Positions 40,793 to 52,299 of a DNA stretch of 64,000 bases are shown piece after piece. Both the position numbers and the translations under genes were made by a program. Each line of letters starts with the position of its first letter. Within the stretch, counting starts at the first letter, position 1. The notes under the pieces were generated by a model. That model made no database searches and was not told the origin of the DNA. It worked only from the letters and a program-made list of their open reading frames with translations. Origin of the DNA: Bremia lactucae. Taxonomy: Eukaryota > Oomycota > Peronosporomycetes > Peronosporales > Peronosporaceae. The stretch spans positions 384,236-448,235 of the forward strand of contig NW_027152062.1 of NCBI RefSeq assembly GCF_004359215.1, given 5' to 3'.

Positions 40793-42057
40793 GAGACGAT
40801 AAAGGCCGCGATAAATCAGGAAAGATTATGCGACAGCGTCTTGATGATGTTTTGGCAAAAGTCGGCAACCTATAAGGCTGCAATAAAGTCGGATAAGAAA
40901 GTATTTGTCTGCTTCGGCTGCGGCATGCGCAATCTTTAGCGCTCGCTGCTTTACAAGAGCAAATGCTTTTAAGAAATAGTGCAGTGGGAGATCTTCTAAC
41001 AACAATATAAGGTGCGCCGGGCAAGCCGCATAGGTCAAAAGTTGACCGATTCCGGGTCGGAAAATGTGAGAGCGCAGTAGGGATAAGATTTTCTAGTGAC
41101 GCGGAATCTAACCTACCCCAACTTCCAAGCTGCCGAACAAAGGAATGGCATAAAATGAGATGCACAAGTAATATCTCTATACGTTTGGTCAAATGCCGTC
41201 GAGGACGAAGCTATGAATCAAGATGTCAGGTGCATTCTATATTATTGCACAAGTCGCAGCTTTGAAAAAGACTCCGACAAATTATGAATCAGGGCGTTTG
41301 GCAAACGGCGAGCTAATGAAATCAAAGTGTCAAATCTACCTTCAAATTTAGCGACTTCTTTATAACATTAAGCTTTGGGCGCTAGGATATATATATTTTT
41401 TTGTTTAAGTTATCTTTACTCGCTTTTATTAGTAAGATATGAATATGAAAAGACTGTCGAAAACACCTCAAAGCAGGCACCAGTTTTGCGAGAGGTTTTG
41501 TGCAGGATGCGACGCCAAAGCAATTATGGTTGCGCTGACAGGAAATGAAGGATACGAGGAACTACCAAGCTCGACTATTTTATTGTAATGGAAAAGTTGA
41601 TGGCAAATTGCTATGTCCTGTCTAGAGCCAAGAGCATGCTTTACCAGCATAGCGAGCTGACAATACACCAAGCGCCACTAAGGCCTGAAAAATATCAATC
41701 TGGTGCAGTTGAACGGATTATGAGGGGGATTTTATGTCGCAAGATCGATAAAAGTAAAGCATCTGATGCAAGCGAACAGGGTGCGTAGATTGAAACAGCT
41801 GGGAAATTCTTTTTTACGATAACGATGGTCAAAATGACCCGAAAATGCGCGCCTGATGTAACATTGAGACAATCGAATCGCGTTAAAAAGAGTGGTCTTC
41901 CGACCAGACGATCTAACGAGGAGCTGGGGACCTTGAAAGGAATGTTAAATGCACTGAATTGATCACCATGTCTTAGAATCTTCCAGAGACAACGTGGAAT
42001 ATACCACATTTGAAAAGATACACAAACAAGTCACATTATAAAAAGAAGGCCGCCGTT
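40793..42057. other. 1.3 kb without a recognised gene
   Basis: Interrupted open stretches exist on the plus strand, for example around 40828-41200 (MRQRLDDVLAKVGNL, ALAALQEQMLLRNS) and 41588-41788 (66 residues). They look like decayed coding sequence, but I recognise no family. A minus frame at 41192-40788 overlaps the first and is probably a shadow. Confidence 0.3.
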
Positions 42058-42112
42058 CGGGACTCAGACGTTTTTGATCCGGGCACAGACGTTTTCGTTC
42101 CGGACACAGACA
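42058..42112 (+). repeat. Tandem CAGACGTTTT repeats at the MULE left end
   Basis: Units GGGACTCAGACGTTTTTGAT-CC, GGGCACAGACGTTTTCGTTC-C and GGACACAGACAC occur head to tail. Short subterminal tandem repeats with CAGACGTTTT cores at a MULE end suggest transposase binding sites. Confidence 0.5.
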
Positions 42113-42426
42113 CGATAAATTGGCTAAATCTAAGCTATTTGATTGGTAACTCTAGGACATTTGATTGGCTAGAGTGAAGTGTCTTTCCTGATTTCCCCCC
42201 CCCCAAATATTTAACGCCCTTTTGCTAGTTTAAGCCCCTTTTTTACTTTACCTTGTTTCATCCGGTTCCCCTCTTAAAAGAGGTATTTTCTTTTTGTACA
42301 TATAATTGTCACCCGTCAAATTTGGATCAAACTTACTACTTTCGATATTTTATTTACGAATCCGGATCTACATATATATCAACATTTACCTCGGCCCTGG
42401 TTACCTTTCTATTCAACTTAAGAAAT

Positions 42427-43930
42427 ATGTCTCTCCAACCTCCTGTTTCTCTTGCTGGAATAATGTACTCCTCAAAGGATGACATGCAGAAAGCCTTCAA
42501 TGCGTCTGCCGCGGAGGAAGGATACGGAATTGTAACAAAACGTTCTTACAGACAATGTAACGGAAAGCAGAAAGTGCATTTTAAATGCGATCGCGGAGGA
42601 ATGGACGGGAATAATCACAATTTAGAGGAAGGAAGTAGGAAAAGAAGATCCGCAAGCTTTTGCACTGGCTGTCCTTTCAAATTGGTCGGCACGGATTATC
42701 AAGGTAAAGTAATTCACCTTGTTGATCAGTTGATATTCGATCATTTCTTTATGCATTCACCCATATTTTATCTTGAGGTGGCTAATGGAGTTTTTAGTCG
42801 AGCACGGGGAGCACTACCATGAGGCATCATCACATCCAACTGGTCGCGCTGTTCACATGCGTCTGACCGTAGACCAAGAGACGGCAGTGAAGGACTTGAT
42901 CGAATCTGGTGTGCGAGTCCGTGAGCACACAAGGTCCAAAGAAGATGGTATTGACGTAGCCAAGCAAAAACTTTACAATGTTTGCCGGAAAGCAAAAGAC
43001 GATAAGTTGGATGGACGTACACCAATGGATGCCTTGATAGAGAACTTCAGAGAAAATGTTTTTGAAATCGACGTAATCTAGGGTTACAATGGGCATATGG
43101 CTTACTTGTTCGTCGCTCATCCGGAATTTATCCAAATGTTGCGGCATTTTCACAAAGCTTAAGTTTTGGATGCGACTTACAAGACGAGCGGATGCCTATT
43201 TCTTCTGGTTTATCTTCTTGGACTCGCTAACCTCTATACGTTCTCCGCCGGCTTCGTTTTTATGAGGACAGAGGATGAGCCGTCCTACATCACAGCAATC
43301 ATTTTTATTCAATGGCCTCTTCAGTGGGGAGTCCGTTCCACTGGCTTTCGTAGCTGATCGCGATCTTGCTCTGAGATCAATGCATTGAAATCCAACTTCC
43401 CAAACTCCGCAATCCTCCTCTGTGTTTGGCATATTGCAAAGAATGTCCTGGCAAAAATTGCAAACCTTTGGTACAAGAAGATGAATGGAATGAGTTTCAT
43501 AAGGAATGGCGTTCAGTAAGTCCATTGCACTCATCCACTCAATCGTCTAAGACCTATATCTAATTTTATTTTCCCCTTCTTTTAGGTTATGTATGCTGAA
43601 ACCGAAACGGACTTCAATTAATTATGGAGTAAATTATAAATCAAACTCAATAATGGAAGCGGGACGGCAGTTCAATATCTTAAGACCGTATGGATTGATC
43701 CGCACCAAGAAAAATTTGTTAAGGCATGGACAAACCAGATCCGCCATTTCGGAAACACTTTAACCTCTCGTGAATAAAGTGGACACAGTCGATTTAACAA
43801 GCTTTATATCAATCACTATGGAAAACTTAATCGAATGCTGTGAGAAGATACAACGATCCATTGAAAATTTCATGCATGATACCGGTCGGAGTGTCATCAA
43901 CTTTAACAGCCATTCGGTCTACCACGTGTT
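42427..43930 (+). pseudogene. MULE transposase, degenerate
   Basis: From ATG 42427: SSKDDMQKAFNASAAEEGYG, the N-terminal FAR1-like zinc region with FKCDRGG and SFCTGCPFKLVG. A frame change at about 42773 leads to DQETAVKDLIESGVRVRE. After a TAG near 43079 come YLFVAHPEF, LDATYKTSG (first DDE aspartate context) and TFSAGFVFMRTEDEPSY. A further shift gives LLCVWHIAKNVLAKI (the C/W-H block). Around 43650 VQYLKTVWIDPHQEKFVKAW is readable. This is the DDE transposase of MULEs. At least four frame disruptions make it inactive. Confidence 0.75.
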
Positions 43931-43989
43931 ATGACCTTTGACCTAGAAGACCAAGCAGAGCTGCAGACAGAGCGAACATTGTCACATCA

Positions 43990-44520
43990 CTTCGGTGAAC
44001 AAAACTATGCCCTTCCGTCTCACCTGGAAGGAACCTAAGTCACTTTAGCTACAGCGATGTATATTATGGCTACAAATGCGTCCTTGTGATCCCTTGAGAA
44101 TCTATGTCGCGCATGACACAGATCTCAAGCTAAAGCTATTTCACAAGCTCCATGATGCACCTTCGAGTGGGCTTCTCGGCCGTAAGAAAAGTTCTTACTA
44201 GTTTCAGAAATATTCTGGTGGCCTCACCTATATCAGTAGGTGGCCAGCTATATTTGCTCCTGCAAACAGTGTCAGCGTTCAAAATCCTGCTCCGTCTAGC
44301 ACTGCGTTATTTAAATCACTCCCGATATCAACTGATCGTCAGAAGTCTCTCAGTTTGGACTTCATGTCTGGCATGCATCCTGACCACAAGGGCAAGATGG
44401 TGCTGGTTGTCTTTGTAGACAAACTAAGCACCATTTATCACCACGATCTCAGTCAAGGAAGTAGCTCTCTTGAATTTAAATCACGTGTATCGTCTAGTCG
44501 CGATGCCGCGGTTTAGAACT
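43990..44520 (+). pseudogene. Gypsy integrase fragment (family C-like)
   Basis: AHDTDLKLKLFHKLHDAPSS, then in shifted frames FWWPHLYQWVASYICSCKQC and SLDFMSGMHPDHKGKMVLVV. These are the zinc-binding and first-aspartate blocks of the integrase, with the aspartate intact. It is isolated: neither RNase H upstream nor LTR downstream is seen. It abuts the MULE relic. Confidence 0.6.
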
Positions 44521-46049
44521 GCGCGCTGACGCAAGTCTTTCAGCATCAACTGTTTCAAATATTCAGCCCGCGTTTCAGCCGTTCGTAACCCTATCGATCC
44601 TTCAAGGAATTTTCGTCGAGATTCGAAATCATTTGTGAGACTTGACATTCGCGATCCCGATCCGTCATTTAGCAGCAGTGGCCTACGCTTGCGATTTCAC
44701 GCAAGCAGGATATGCTGCCACGAGTAGGTTACGTAATCGTCACTACTACCTGCAATGGTGAAGGCTGCTGAGAACCAATGCAATCTTGTTGAAAGGCTGC
44801 TGGCGCATACGCTTCAGTTCGTTGTTCTCTGCAGAGGATACTCGAAAAATTTTGACTCCTGGGGACTGGTCGACGCCCTGCGTCGACGTGTCGGGACTGG
44901 TGTCTCCCTATGTAATGAGCACTTATCAGATCCATTCCGCTAGTTTCAAATGTACTACTAGGGGCAGTGTGTTGAAGAGAAGCAGGGTGCTACAGTTTCA
45001 CCGTGATTTCTTCTACACGCGAAAAACAGCGAAGTTGATTTGCTGCGACCTTCGTTTCGCCATATCTGAGTATGGCTGATAACGTCGCAGAAATTCTTCT
45101 TCGTACTGGTCTGTGATTTCATTGAGCGCCACATGATAGGGGTCGAAGAAAAATGGCCAAATGCTTTCCCATTGAGCCTTCCATGAATGGTAGACGTCAT
45201 TAAATATGATCGTTTATAGTAGCGTGCTCTAAGAGCGACGCACTAGTTTCATCCGAACATGGCCATTCGGATGGAGGTGGCATAATTGATAAGTCATTTG
45301 TCACATAGCCGCTTTCAATACGGCGAGCTTGCTCTTGTGACACCGATTGGACACACTCACGTGCCGTCGGTTTGGCTTTACGCTCAGGCTATTCTGTGTC
45401 AGACTTTCCATTATGAAAAGTCTGAACGAAAGACGTTGGGTTCAGCCAACTGATAAGCAACTGCACCTTTATGGACAGTGCTCTCATTAAAAGTAGATGT
45501 GCTAGTTGGCGCAGACGACGAGATAGTTGCCTTATTGACGACAGAGAATTATGCCTTCGCGACGTTAGGCTTCTCTAGTTGAGAGCAATGGGTGATTGAG
45601 TAAAAAACATAATAGCATCATTCCCCTTCCTCATTCGCTTGCTGACTTCATCACACTTTGCGGTGATGGTAGCGGTGTCAACTCATTGTAGTCGACAATG
45701 AGCGACGGATTCACATCCTCACTTCTAAAGTCGGATGGATAATTGTGTTCAGCTGACAGTGCGACAGCAGCACTGGCTGTCGCCACTGCAACCTTGACAC
45801 TAGGCGACGGTGGCATAATATCGTTGCGCGTACGATTTTTGTGTTAGGTTGGGTCGGTGTCTTTGCAGATGACCCACCAGCTTTGCTCCTTTTATGTGGC
45901 GTGGAGAGCGCCGTGTAACATCACTCTAGTTGGTGCACGCACTAGTCGCTCAAGGAATATGTGACAGGACTGTGGCGGTGCGCCGTAGATGGCGCGCCGT
46001 CCCCGTATCTCCCGCTAACGATGGTTTCAAATATGTAAAACGCTCTTAA
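44521..46049. other. 1.5 kb without a recognised gene
   Basis: Minus-strand fragments look protein-like: 45816-45631 (61 residues, Ala/Val/Ser-rich, MPPSPSVKVAVATASAAVAL) and about 45215-45000 (DVYHSWKAQWESIWPFFFDP). They may belong to one decayed minus-strand gene. I do not recognise it. Confidence 0.3.
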
Positions 46050-46575
46050 AGAGGCGGTGGTGCATCGGGCTAGTTGACTTACGTTACACGCCCATTAGGT
46101 AGACGTAATAGGGAAATCAATACGATCGTATATAGTAAATTGATCCATCACTCGGGTGCGGCTCACTTATTAACCCACCTTTGCGTATGTGATGCACTCA
46201 AGTGCATTCACATTGAAGGGGATGATGTCTGGACTGACGTCATCTGCGAGTCGAGGTATATAGATAAATACGCTCGCCATGTATGGGTGCACTTCTGCAG
46301 AGATGGCATTATACATTGGATAAAGATATTTTATTTTAATTCTTTTGATATAAAACAGTTTTAAACTTACTTTCTAACGCACGCTGTGCACGCGAAGACG
46401 ATCGACCGCTACAGTTACGCGACTTGTAAACGAATACAAGTTTGTTGCTTGAGGTCACCTGAGGCGCCCACCGCAGTACGCTGGCGAAAACTGTCAAACG
46501 CTTCCTCGCTGTCCTCGAAGTTGTGTGTGTTGGAGTGCGAGATCGCTTATGAAGTGCCCGCGCACACTGATAGTC
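46050..46575 (+). repeat. Family A LTR plus leader (A3)
   Basis: It starts near TGCATCGGGCTAGTTG and shares CACTCGGGTG, TATGTGATGCAC, GTGCATTCACATTGAAGGG and the TACGCTCGCC block with the A1 LTR at 62490. It then shares the TTGAGGTCACCTGAGGCGCC leader. No gag follows. The hairpin near the LTR start, well kept in A1 and A4, is degenerate here. Confidence 0.6.
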
Positions 46576-48142
46576 CGTCTTAGAGAAATAGTTTACAGCT
46601 ATTAGCGATTACAACTCAATATCAAGACGTAAGATTTTTGTATATTATTTCTAAACTTGGTCGTACGAAAACCTTCAGCCGACACATACAATTTCTAGAC
46701 TCGAAAGCTTGACTTAGAGAAGAGTTTTAGCCACCTTGTAGCTCTTGACCGGATGTGCGATGAGTTATCGGTGTTCAAAAATGTGTATAATCGGCACAAA
46801 TCACGCAGTGTGTTTAAGGCGCTGCAGGTGCATACGTAATTTGAGAAAGGACTTGACCACACGTAGCTTTCTCTCACGACAAAGGGGTCCACTCTGCATT
46901 ACCCGCAGTAGAGAAGGTTCGATCAATATAGCCGTCTAAAGTCACCCTAAGCCATTGTCGATGGTGGAGTTACTTCGATTGCTGACATTTAAAGCCTTTT
47001 GATCATCCTAAACCAACATTAGATCTGGTTTCATACGAGGTAGCTTAGAAGAATTACCTCGGAAACTCATTTAACAGGCGTATTCAAATTGAAGCATAAC
47101 TGAGTGTCACTAAGCGTCCACAGCAAAGCGTCTTAGCAAAATGACGCTTGACTCAATCTTGCTTGATCCAGCTTTGGCCCTACTAAATCGTAACAGTGAT
47201 GGCGCTGTGCGCCGGCGCTTTGCCGACGCATCACATGAGCGTAATTTGATGTGACAATACCATTTAGCCTTTAAAACGTAATCATTATTCTCAGTAGCAA
47301 CAGTTGATGCAGATTGTCGTATTAATGTGGATCGGATCGTAGCGCTCCTTCAGGTATAAAATGAAAACGTCGTTGCCTCATCAGCAGCAATTCTATGTAA
47401 TGCTTGTAAAAAATTGTAGGTTTGTACATGTGTGCGTGCATACATACATAAACCTAAGCAACAAACAGGTGGCCTGCGTATCCTTGAAGAGGGCTCAACG
47501 TATTCGAATGCCGAAGGATCGCGACGAGTGGAAATGTTTTGGGGCACGGAAGTCAAAGAAAGTGGCCGTCCTCTTGTCCTGACCGGCTCCGGTTCTTGTA
47601 TGGCTATCGTTTTTTTTGAGAGAGCGTCTCAAGTTCTTCGACAATTGTCTGCTGCTGCCGGGCAGGAAGGTGCCTATAATTGGTAGCAACTCTTTTCATT
47701 TAGCATGCAAAACTTCCTCGGCATTTTTGACCGCCTGAGGACGAGGGAGATTGGGTCTGTATAGGTGCAACTGCTCTGCGAAGTCCGTAAGTTAAAGTTG
47801 TCGGCCATTCGGGCTCCGTAGCTGATCCCGTAGTCGGTGTACGCAAGGAAGCCCCAAACTGTTGCAAATACGTTTCGGCATTGATTTTGGGCATTACAGA
47901 TCAACACGTCGCCGCGCAAGTTTAAGCTGTAAGAAAAGTCGAAATTTAGTTTGCAAACATTAAAATTTTGATATTTTTAGTAAGAAAAGAACCTCATCTA
48001 ACTGTGCACTTTCGTGAACGCAGAGAACGACACCAATCGATTGACATCTCTAAAGATCATTAATGACGGCGTTGGCATCGCGAAGGTCCAGATTTTTCTT
48101 TGCTGATTTGCCATCAACTCATGTCTCAGCACGAGACATATT
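46576..48142. other. 1.6 kb without a recognised gene
   Basis: Several 60-90-residue frames overlap on both strands. 47432-47686 (+) contains RILEEGSTYSNAEGSRRVEM and LVLTGSGSCMAIVFFERASQ, and 47894-47700 (-) contains NAETYLQQFGASLRTPTTGS. They look like relics of coding sequence, but no domain is recognisable. Confidence 0.3.
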
Positions 48143-48500
48143 TTACTGGTATCTTGCCTCGGAGTCTGGTCTGCGCGATAATGCGTTAGCAAGACATTCG
48201 TTAACCCGGCTTGTATTCAACTTTAAATTAGATATTGAGGAGAAATTAAGCATCGAGCCGTCCTGGGCGAGAGGTGCGGTGAAGTTATTGCTGTCCGCTA
48301 TGATGTGTGATCCGTGTAAACCACAAATGCTTCGGTACACTCGAAACTAGATAAGAGCATACTCAATTAACGGTAGTTCCTTGTCATGCACAAGGTAATT
48401 CAGTATTGAATCTTCTAAAAGCTTGGACTGATCAGGCATGTCACGGTCAACCCCGTCGTCATCCGTCTGCATTAGAGCGCTGCCGCCTACAAAGTTACTC
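48143..48500 (-). pseudogene. Gypsy RNase H fragment
   Basis: On the minus strand, DSILNYLVHDKELPLIEYAL, then FRVYRS and NECLANALSRRPDSEA follow the order of gypsy RNase H (VHDKELLAMKYAL ... ADALSRRPD). Many substitutions are present. The RT fragment at 49194-48967 lies upstream in the same orientation and may be part of the same decayed element. Confidence 0.5.
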
Positions 48501-48966
48501 GCATTGTTGAAGATGCGAAAAACTTATCCGTATCTGGCAATGCCACACTGGTGCCTCTACAAGCGGTTGCTTCCGAAATTTGAGCGCATCTGCTTGCTCT
48601 TTCGACCAAACCATTCTGCATCCATTTAAGGGAGTCACGCGAGCTTAGACCGCTCTCTATAGTTCTTGCTGTATATATGCAATCAAATAGCGAGCCCCTG
48701 GAATTGACGTAAATCCTTCACGTGATGTAGAACTGGCCATTTCTATCGAAACATCTCCATTTCCGGGTTTTCTCGTACCTACGCTTAGCCCAACACAGGT
48801 ATCTATATATCGGGGACCCCTAGGACGCACTCTTGCAAGTAATTGTACAATGGGCATCACTCGCTTTCTGCCGTTCTGGCTGAATCGAACTCTTTCATGG
48901 GCACCTCCTAACAGTATTCATCCTCCAAATTCAATGCGAAAAAGACATTTGATTTCTTAATGGAGT

Positions 48967-49194
48967 TTAAGAGACATATTTCCGCGGGATCGGTGTTTGC
49001 GCTGGATCAATAGCCGTGTTCACCTTATTGAAAGCATTAACCACGTGCGATCTACCTGAGGAGTTACGCATATCGAAGGTTGGACTGCAGTGAGATGACT
49101 TGATCTCACGTGTATGTTCCACTCGCTTGTCAAGAATGAACTGATATAATCGCTTGTTCAATTCGGCAACGGCCATTTTCTGATAACACTGCAC
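48967..49194 (-). pseudogene. Gypsy RT fragment
   Basis: NSSGRSHVVNAFNKVNTAID, then PAQTPIPRKY corresponds to the RT block KPNGKWRIVHAYNKLN ... PAQTPIPRKD of C1. Everything between this and the RNase H fragment (about 470 bp) is too degenerate to read. Confidence 0.55.
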
Positions 49195-49291
49195 TTGGCG
49201 TTAAGTGCCACGCTATGGGTTATATAACCCATTTAATTAAATTAGGTGATAGCATTAAAATTCATATATTCTTTGTAAAGGCGAGGATATC

Positions 49292-50447
49292 GTGAGCTAT
49301 AATAGCCTGAGAAAGAGGATGAGGAGCCCTGAAAACGAGTCTCGACAGGTTCCCGATAGCGGATGCTTAAGCCTCCTTTTTACACAGAGTACTGGGCGTG
49401 GAGGCCAATTTTATATCAAAAACCCGCTTGATGAAGAGCAAGAACTAGCTACCCTCAGGAAGGAGCAAGCTCGACGTCTGGCTGCGGCCCTTACAAAAAA
49501 AAGCTCATAGTGAATATATTATCACACCACTTAATGTGAGTGCCTAGGTTGCGGCTGTAAATTGTATGCCTGGGCCCCTGGGCTCATGGCTACTACGCCA
49601 GAGGAGCTCGCTACGCGCACTGCTCTCTCAATGAGCGATACCTTACACCAGTGATTGTGATTGTGATGCCACGTCAGTATTCAGCGCGTCTGCGCGAGCA
49701 AGCCCGTGGTGCGTCTGTGTCCTCTATGATAAAATTTCGAGCGTTTTATACCTGAATGAGTCGTAATCCGAAACCGGGGACTCGTTTGTTAAACGAGTAC
49801 ACCAAGCCCGTCTCCTTGCGGATATATGGTCTCTTAGATACTGTCGATGTGGCCGACGTCCAACGTTCAACGAAAACTTCGCTTTCAATCCGCAAAGCTG
49901 AAGGCCAAAGGCCAATCAAGTGCGGTGTATCGACCGGAATACGATATACAGCCTAGCCAGCACACTAGTGCTCGGTTGCTCACGCAGCCATGGGTCCAAG
50001 CCACTTCGAGGCTGAAATAATATCGTTTCCACCTCTATTGGAAGGAAGCGTCGATAAACGCAAGTTGACCATGAAGGCTGCGCTCAAACACGTCAATGGC
50101 GTTCGGGCAATCTTGCCGAAGAGGAATTTTGAACTCCCAAGTCTGTTCCCGTCGGAAACGTACCAGTATCTGGTGAAGTAGCCCGTTTCCAAGCCACTTC
50201 ACCAGATACTGATATTGATACGTTGCGACGAAGTCTCTTCAGAAGTCACTCGACGTGGAGCTTAAAGTCTCTCGCTTGTCGAGCATCGCAGCAGGAGGCC
50301 AACATATCGGCGACGTCATTGTTGGCGTTAAGGCACGAGGTGCAAGCTCTACGTGAAAATCTTGCTCAACCGGAAAAACCCTTGGCGAGGTCCAAGTTCG
50401 TCAGTTGGCGTTGGAGCAATATCTCAACTTGGCCAACAAGGGTCTAG
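49292..50447 (+). pseudogene. Gag-like region in C3, antisense to its pol
   Basis: Plus frames 49292-49510 (MSYNSLRKRMRSPENESR; LDEEQELATLRKEQARR), about 49890-49990 (PEYDIQPSQHTSARLL), 49990-50181 (HFEAEIISFPPLLEGSVDKR, then AALKHVNGVRAILPKRNFEL) and 50223-50447 (LRHEVQALRENLAQPEK). They match the antisense region of C1 (11863-10690) in order and spacing. At its end (50405 on) it passes directly into a pol C-terminus on the same strand. Broken by at least three frameshifts. Confidence 0.6.
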
Positions 50448-50625
50448 CTTATACGCTTAGCCTTCCGCGCAAGCTGCGTACACACCTAGTGCTCTACGTT
50501 GACTTACTTAAGCCCTATCGGGACCCCTTCCATATAGATTGTAAGGCCCTCGCGCCGAGTAAGTTGGCTGCGCCGCAGAATGCTGCATCCTCATCAGGAT
50601 GCCCAGCTGGCAATTTAAACGACGA
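50405..50625 (+). pseudogene. Inverted pol C-terminus in C3
   Basis: The plus strand reads ANKGLAYTLSLPRKLRTH, then LLKPYRDPFHIDCKALAPSK. This is the sense sequence of the family C integrase tail, but on the opposite strand to the rest of C3 pol. The minus-strand pol ends at RFIGPFTVV at about 50626, exactly where this piece would normally follow. So a segment has been inverted, or two elements were joined here. Confidence 0.65.
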
Positions 50626-50639
50626 CCGTAAATGGTCCA

Positions 50640-51424
50640 ATAAAGCGCGGACGCGATCGGTCTTAAATGCCGCAGATACCACGTTTGTAGGTAGATTTTA
50701 GTCTTAAGTAATACTCGATCACCGACCTCATAAGAATTATTACAGCTTCTTCCTTTAGCATCCGCTTGCTCTTTTGTTTTATCGTGGCTGTCAGCCATTG
50801 TATCCCGCACATGGCGTAAGACTTAATCGCGTTGTTAGAAACTCGCTAACCTGTTTCCTAACCGTAACAGGGCAGATGCCAGCAAGCCAATCGGCTAGCT
50901 CTCCCCTCCCAAGCCCTGAACCACTTAGTTGTAGCGTTAACGGAACGTGTGAGTGTATAAGGTCGGTCGTGTTGAACGGAGTATAGCTTGTAGAGACATG
51001 CACAGCGTTGTTCAACTCAAACTCAACAACCGGGGGCATTGTTTTTAGCGCTTTAATGTTACAGCAGATACACTGCGCAGAATGTCTTTCATGACGCGTT
51101 TAATACGCTATGTTTGGCCATCGGTCTGCGATGAGCCGCTGTGGACATGTCCAATCTGGCGCGAAGCACTCGGAAAATCGACTCATAAAACGCACCCCTC
51201 AAAAGGGGGTATCCAACTGCCACTTGCAAATCGTGTTGTCTAAACATGCAATCAGTAAACAGTCTTGCTGCACCTTCATATCCGGCACAGCTGCCAAATT
51301 GGGAATTTTGTATAAGCGGTCAATAAAGACGACGATGTTCGTGTTAACGGCCATGTCTTTCGGTAAGCCAAACATAAAATCTATACTGATGGACCCCCGA
51401 CACCTATTGGTACGGGTCTACTAG
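50640..51424 (-). pseudogene. Integrase of C3
   Basis: Minus: ISIDFMFGLPKDMAVNTNIV (first catalytic aspartate intact), FIDRLYKIPNLAAVPD, then VVEFELNNAVHVSTSYTPFN (51039-50791) and DAKGRSCNNSYEVGDRVLL (50810 on). The SDRD and glutamate blocks between are frameshifted or degenerate. It retains the first aspartate that C1 has lost. Confidence 0.65.
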
Positions 51425-51493
51425 CAAGCGGTGCCGTTGCATCTGCCAAGGGTTTAACCCGTTGGCCAGTTCCGCATGTGCGAATATAGGTGC

Positions 51494-52250
51494 TTACCCA
51501 TTCAAGAGTTTGGGACACCAAAAATTCTGGCTCCCTGAGTTTGGGACACCAAAAATTCTGGCTCCCTGAGCCGTAAGTCTTTTCTTGAGATTACCACTAA
51601 AAATAGTATGTGCTTCATAGAGGTTTCGATGCTTAAGGCTCTTGTCATGAGGAAGCACGATGGGCGGGGAATCCGCGGCATCAGTCGAACAACATAGAAG
51701 GCCCTTATCGATAGCACATCGATGTAAGCTTGCACTCAATCGAGCCGTTTCGAAGCTCCTTGCTGCCAAGAGCGCATAGTAAAGCACACAATGTTCATCC
51801 GTGGCATATTCCAAACAGAGATGATCAATGATCGGCGACGTTACGGTTGTATGATGAGCAAGCTCACAGTCAGGGCGGCAGGATAAAGCGTCAGGCAAAT
51901 CATTTTGCTTTTGCGGCTTATATATTACTTCCAAGCTGTATTTAGTAAATAACGATAGCAATCGAGCTATTCGATGTGATAAATAAGGCGACTTAGTTGC
52001 GGTGCGTAAAGACGCATGATCTGTATACATCGCAAAGGCTTAGAGCCAAGTTAAATTACTCCAAATTTGACAAGATCATACTTCATCGCAAGTAGCTCTC
52101 TGTGGGCAGAGTACTTGTTCTCTGCAGTTCAAGCTGTCTAGGCTCGAACGCAATGACGCGTTCCCGTCCATCCTCATCTGTTTGAAACAGAGCGCACCCT
52201 ACGGCAAAATAAGTTGCGTTACAGACGACAACTAAGGCCAATTAGGATTT
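51494..52250 (-). pseudogene. RNase H of C3
   Basis: Frame 52030-51494 starts MYTDHASLRTATKSPYLSHR and continues LEVIYKPQKQNDLPDALSCR. This is the equivalent of C1 9130-9530, but open across the site where C1 has a stop. Upstream (52030-52250) the catalytic aspartate region is degenerate. Confidence 0.65.
51506..51567. repeat. 31-bp tandem duplication
   Basis: A 31-bp unit (starts GAGTTTGGGACACC) occurs twice in immediate succession at 51506-51536 and 51537-51567, with no mismatch. It lies at the end of the C3 RNase H/linker frame and adds a repeated ARIFGVPNSGSQ-type stretch. It is recent because it has not diverged. Confidence 0.85.
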
Positions 52251-52299
52251 GGTAGAGCCAAATTTCGGAGCGTGGACAAAACTATTATCAACCGCTTTA

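Larger units (their letters stand above)
42058..43930 (+). mobile_element. Mutator-like (MULE) transposon relic
   Basis: Left end with short tandem repeats (42058-42112), then a degenerate MULE transposase (from 42427). The right end was not found; similarity fades by about 43930, where a gypsy integrase fragment begins. No matching inverted repeat was seen downstream, so the element is probably truncated. Confidence 0.6.

Noticed and set aside
41588..41788. Possible small secreted effector
   Set aside because: No signal peptide, RXLR or LFLAK-type motif was visible; it is only a short frame in decayed sequence.
42160..42250. Poly-C and AT-rich stretch as a CRISPR-like or satellite repeat
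   Set aside because: No regularly spaced repeats; it is simple sequence beside the MULE end.
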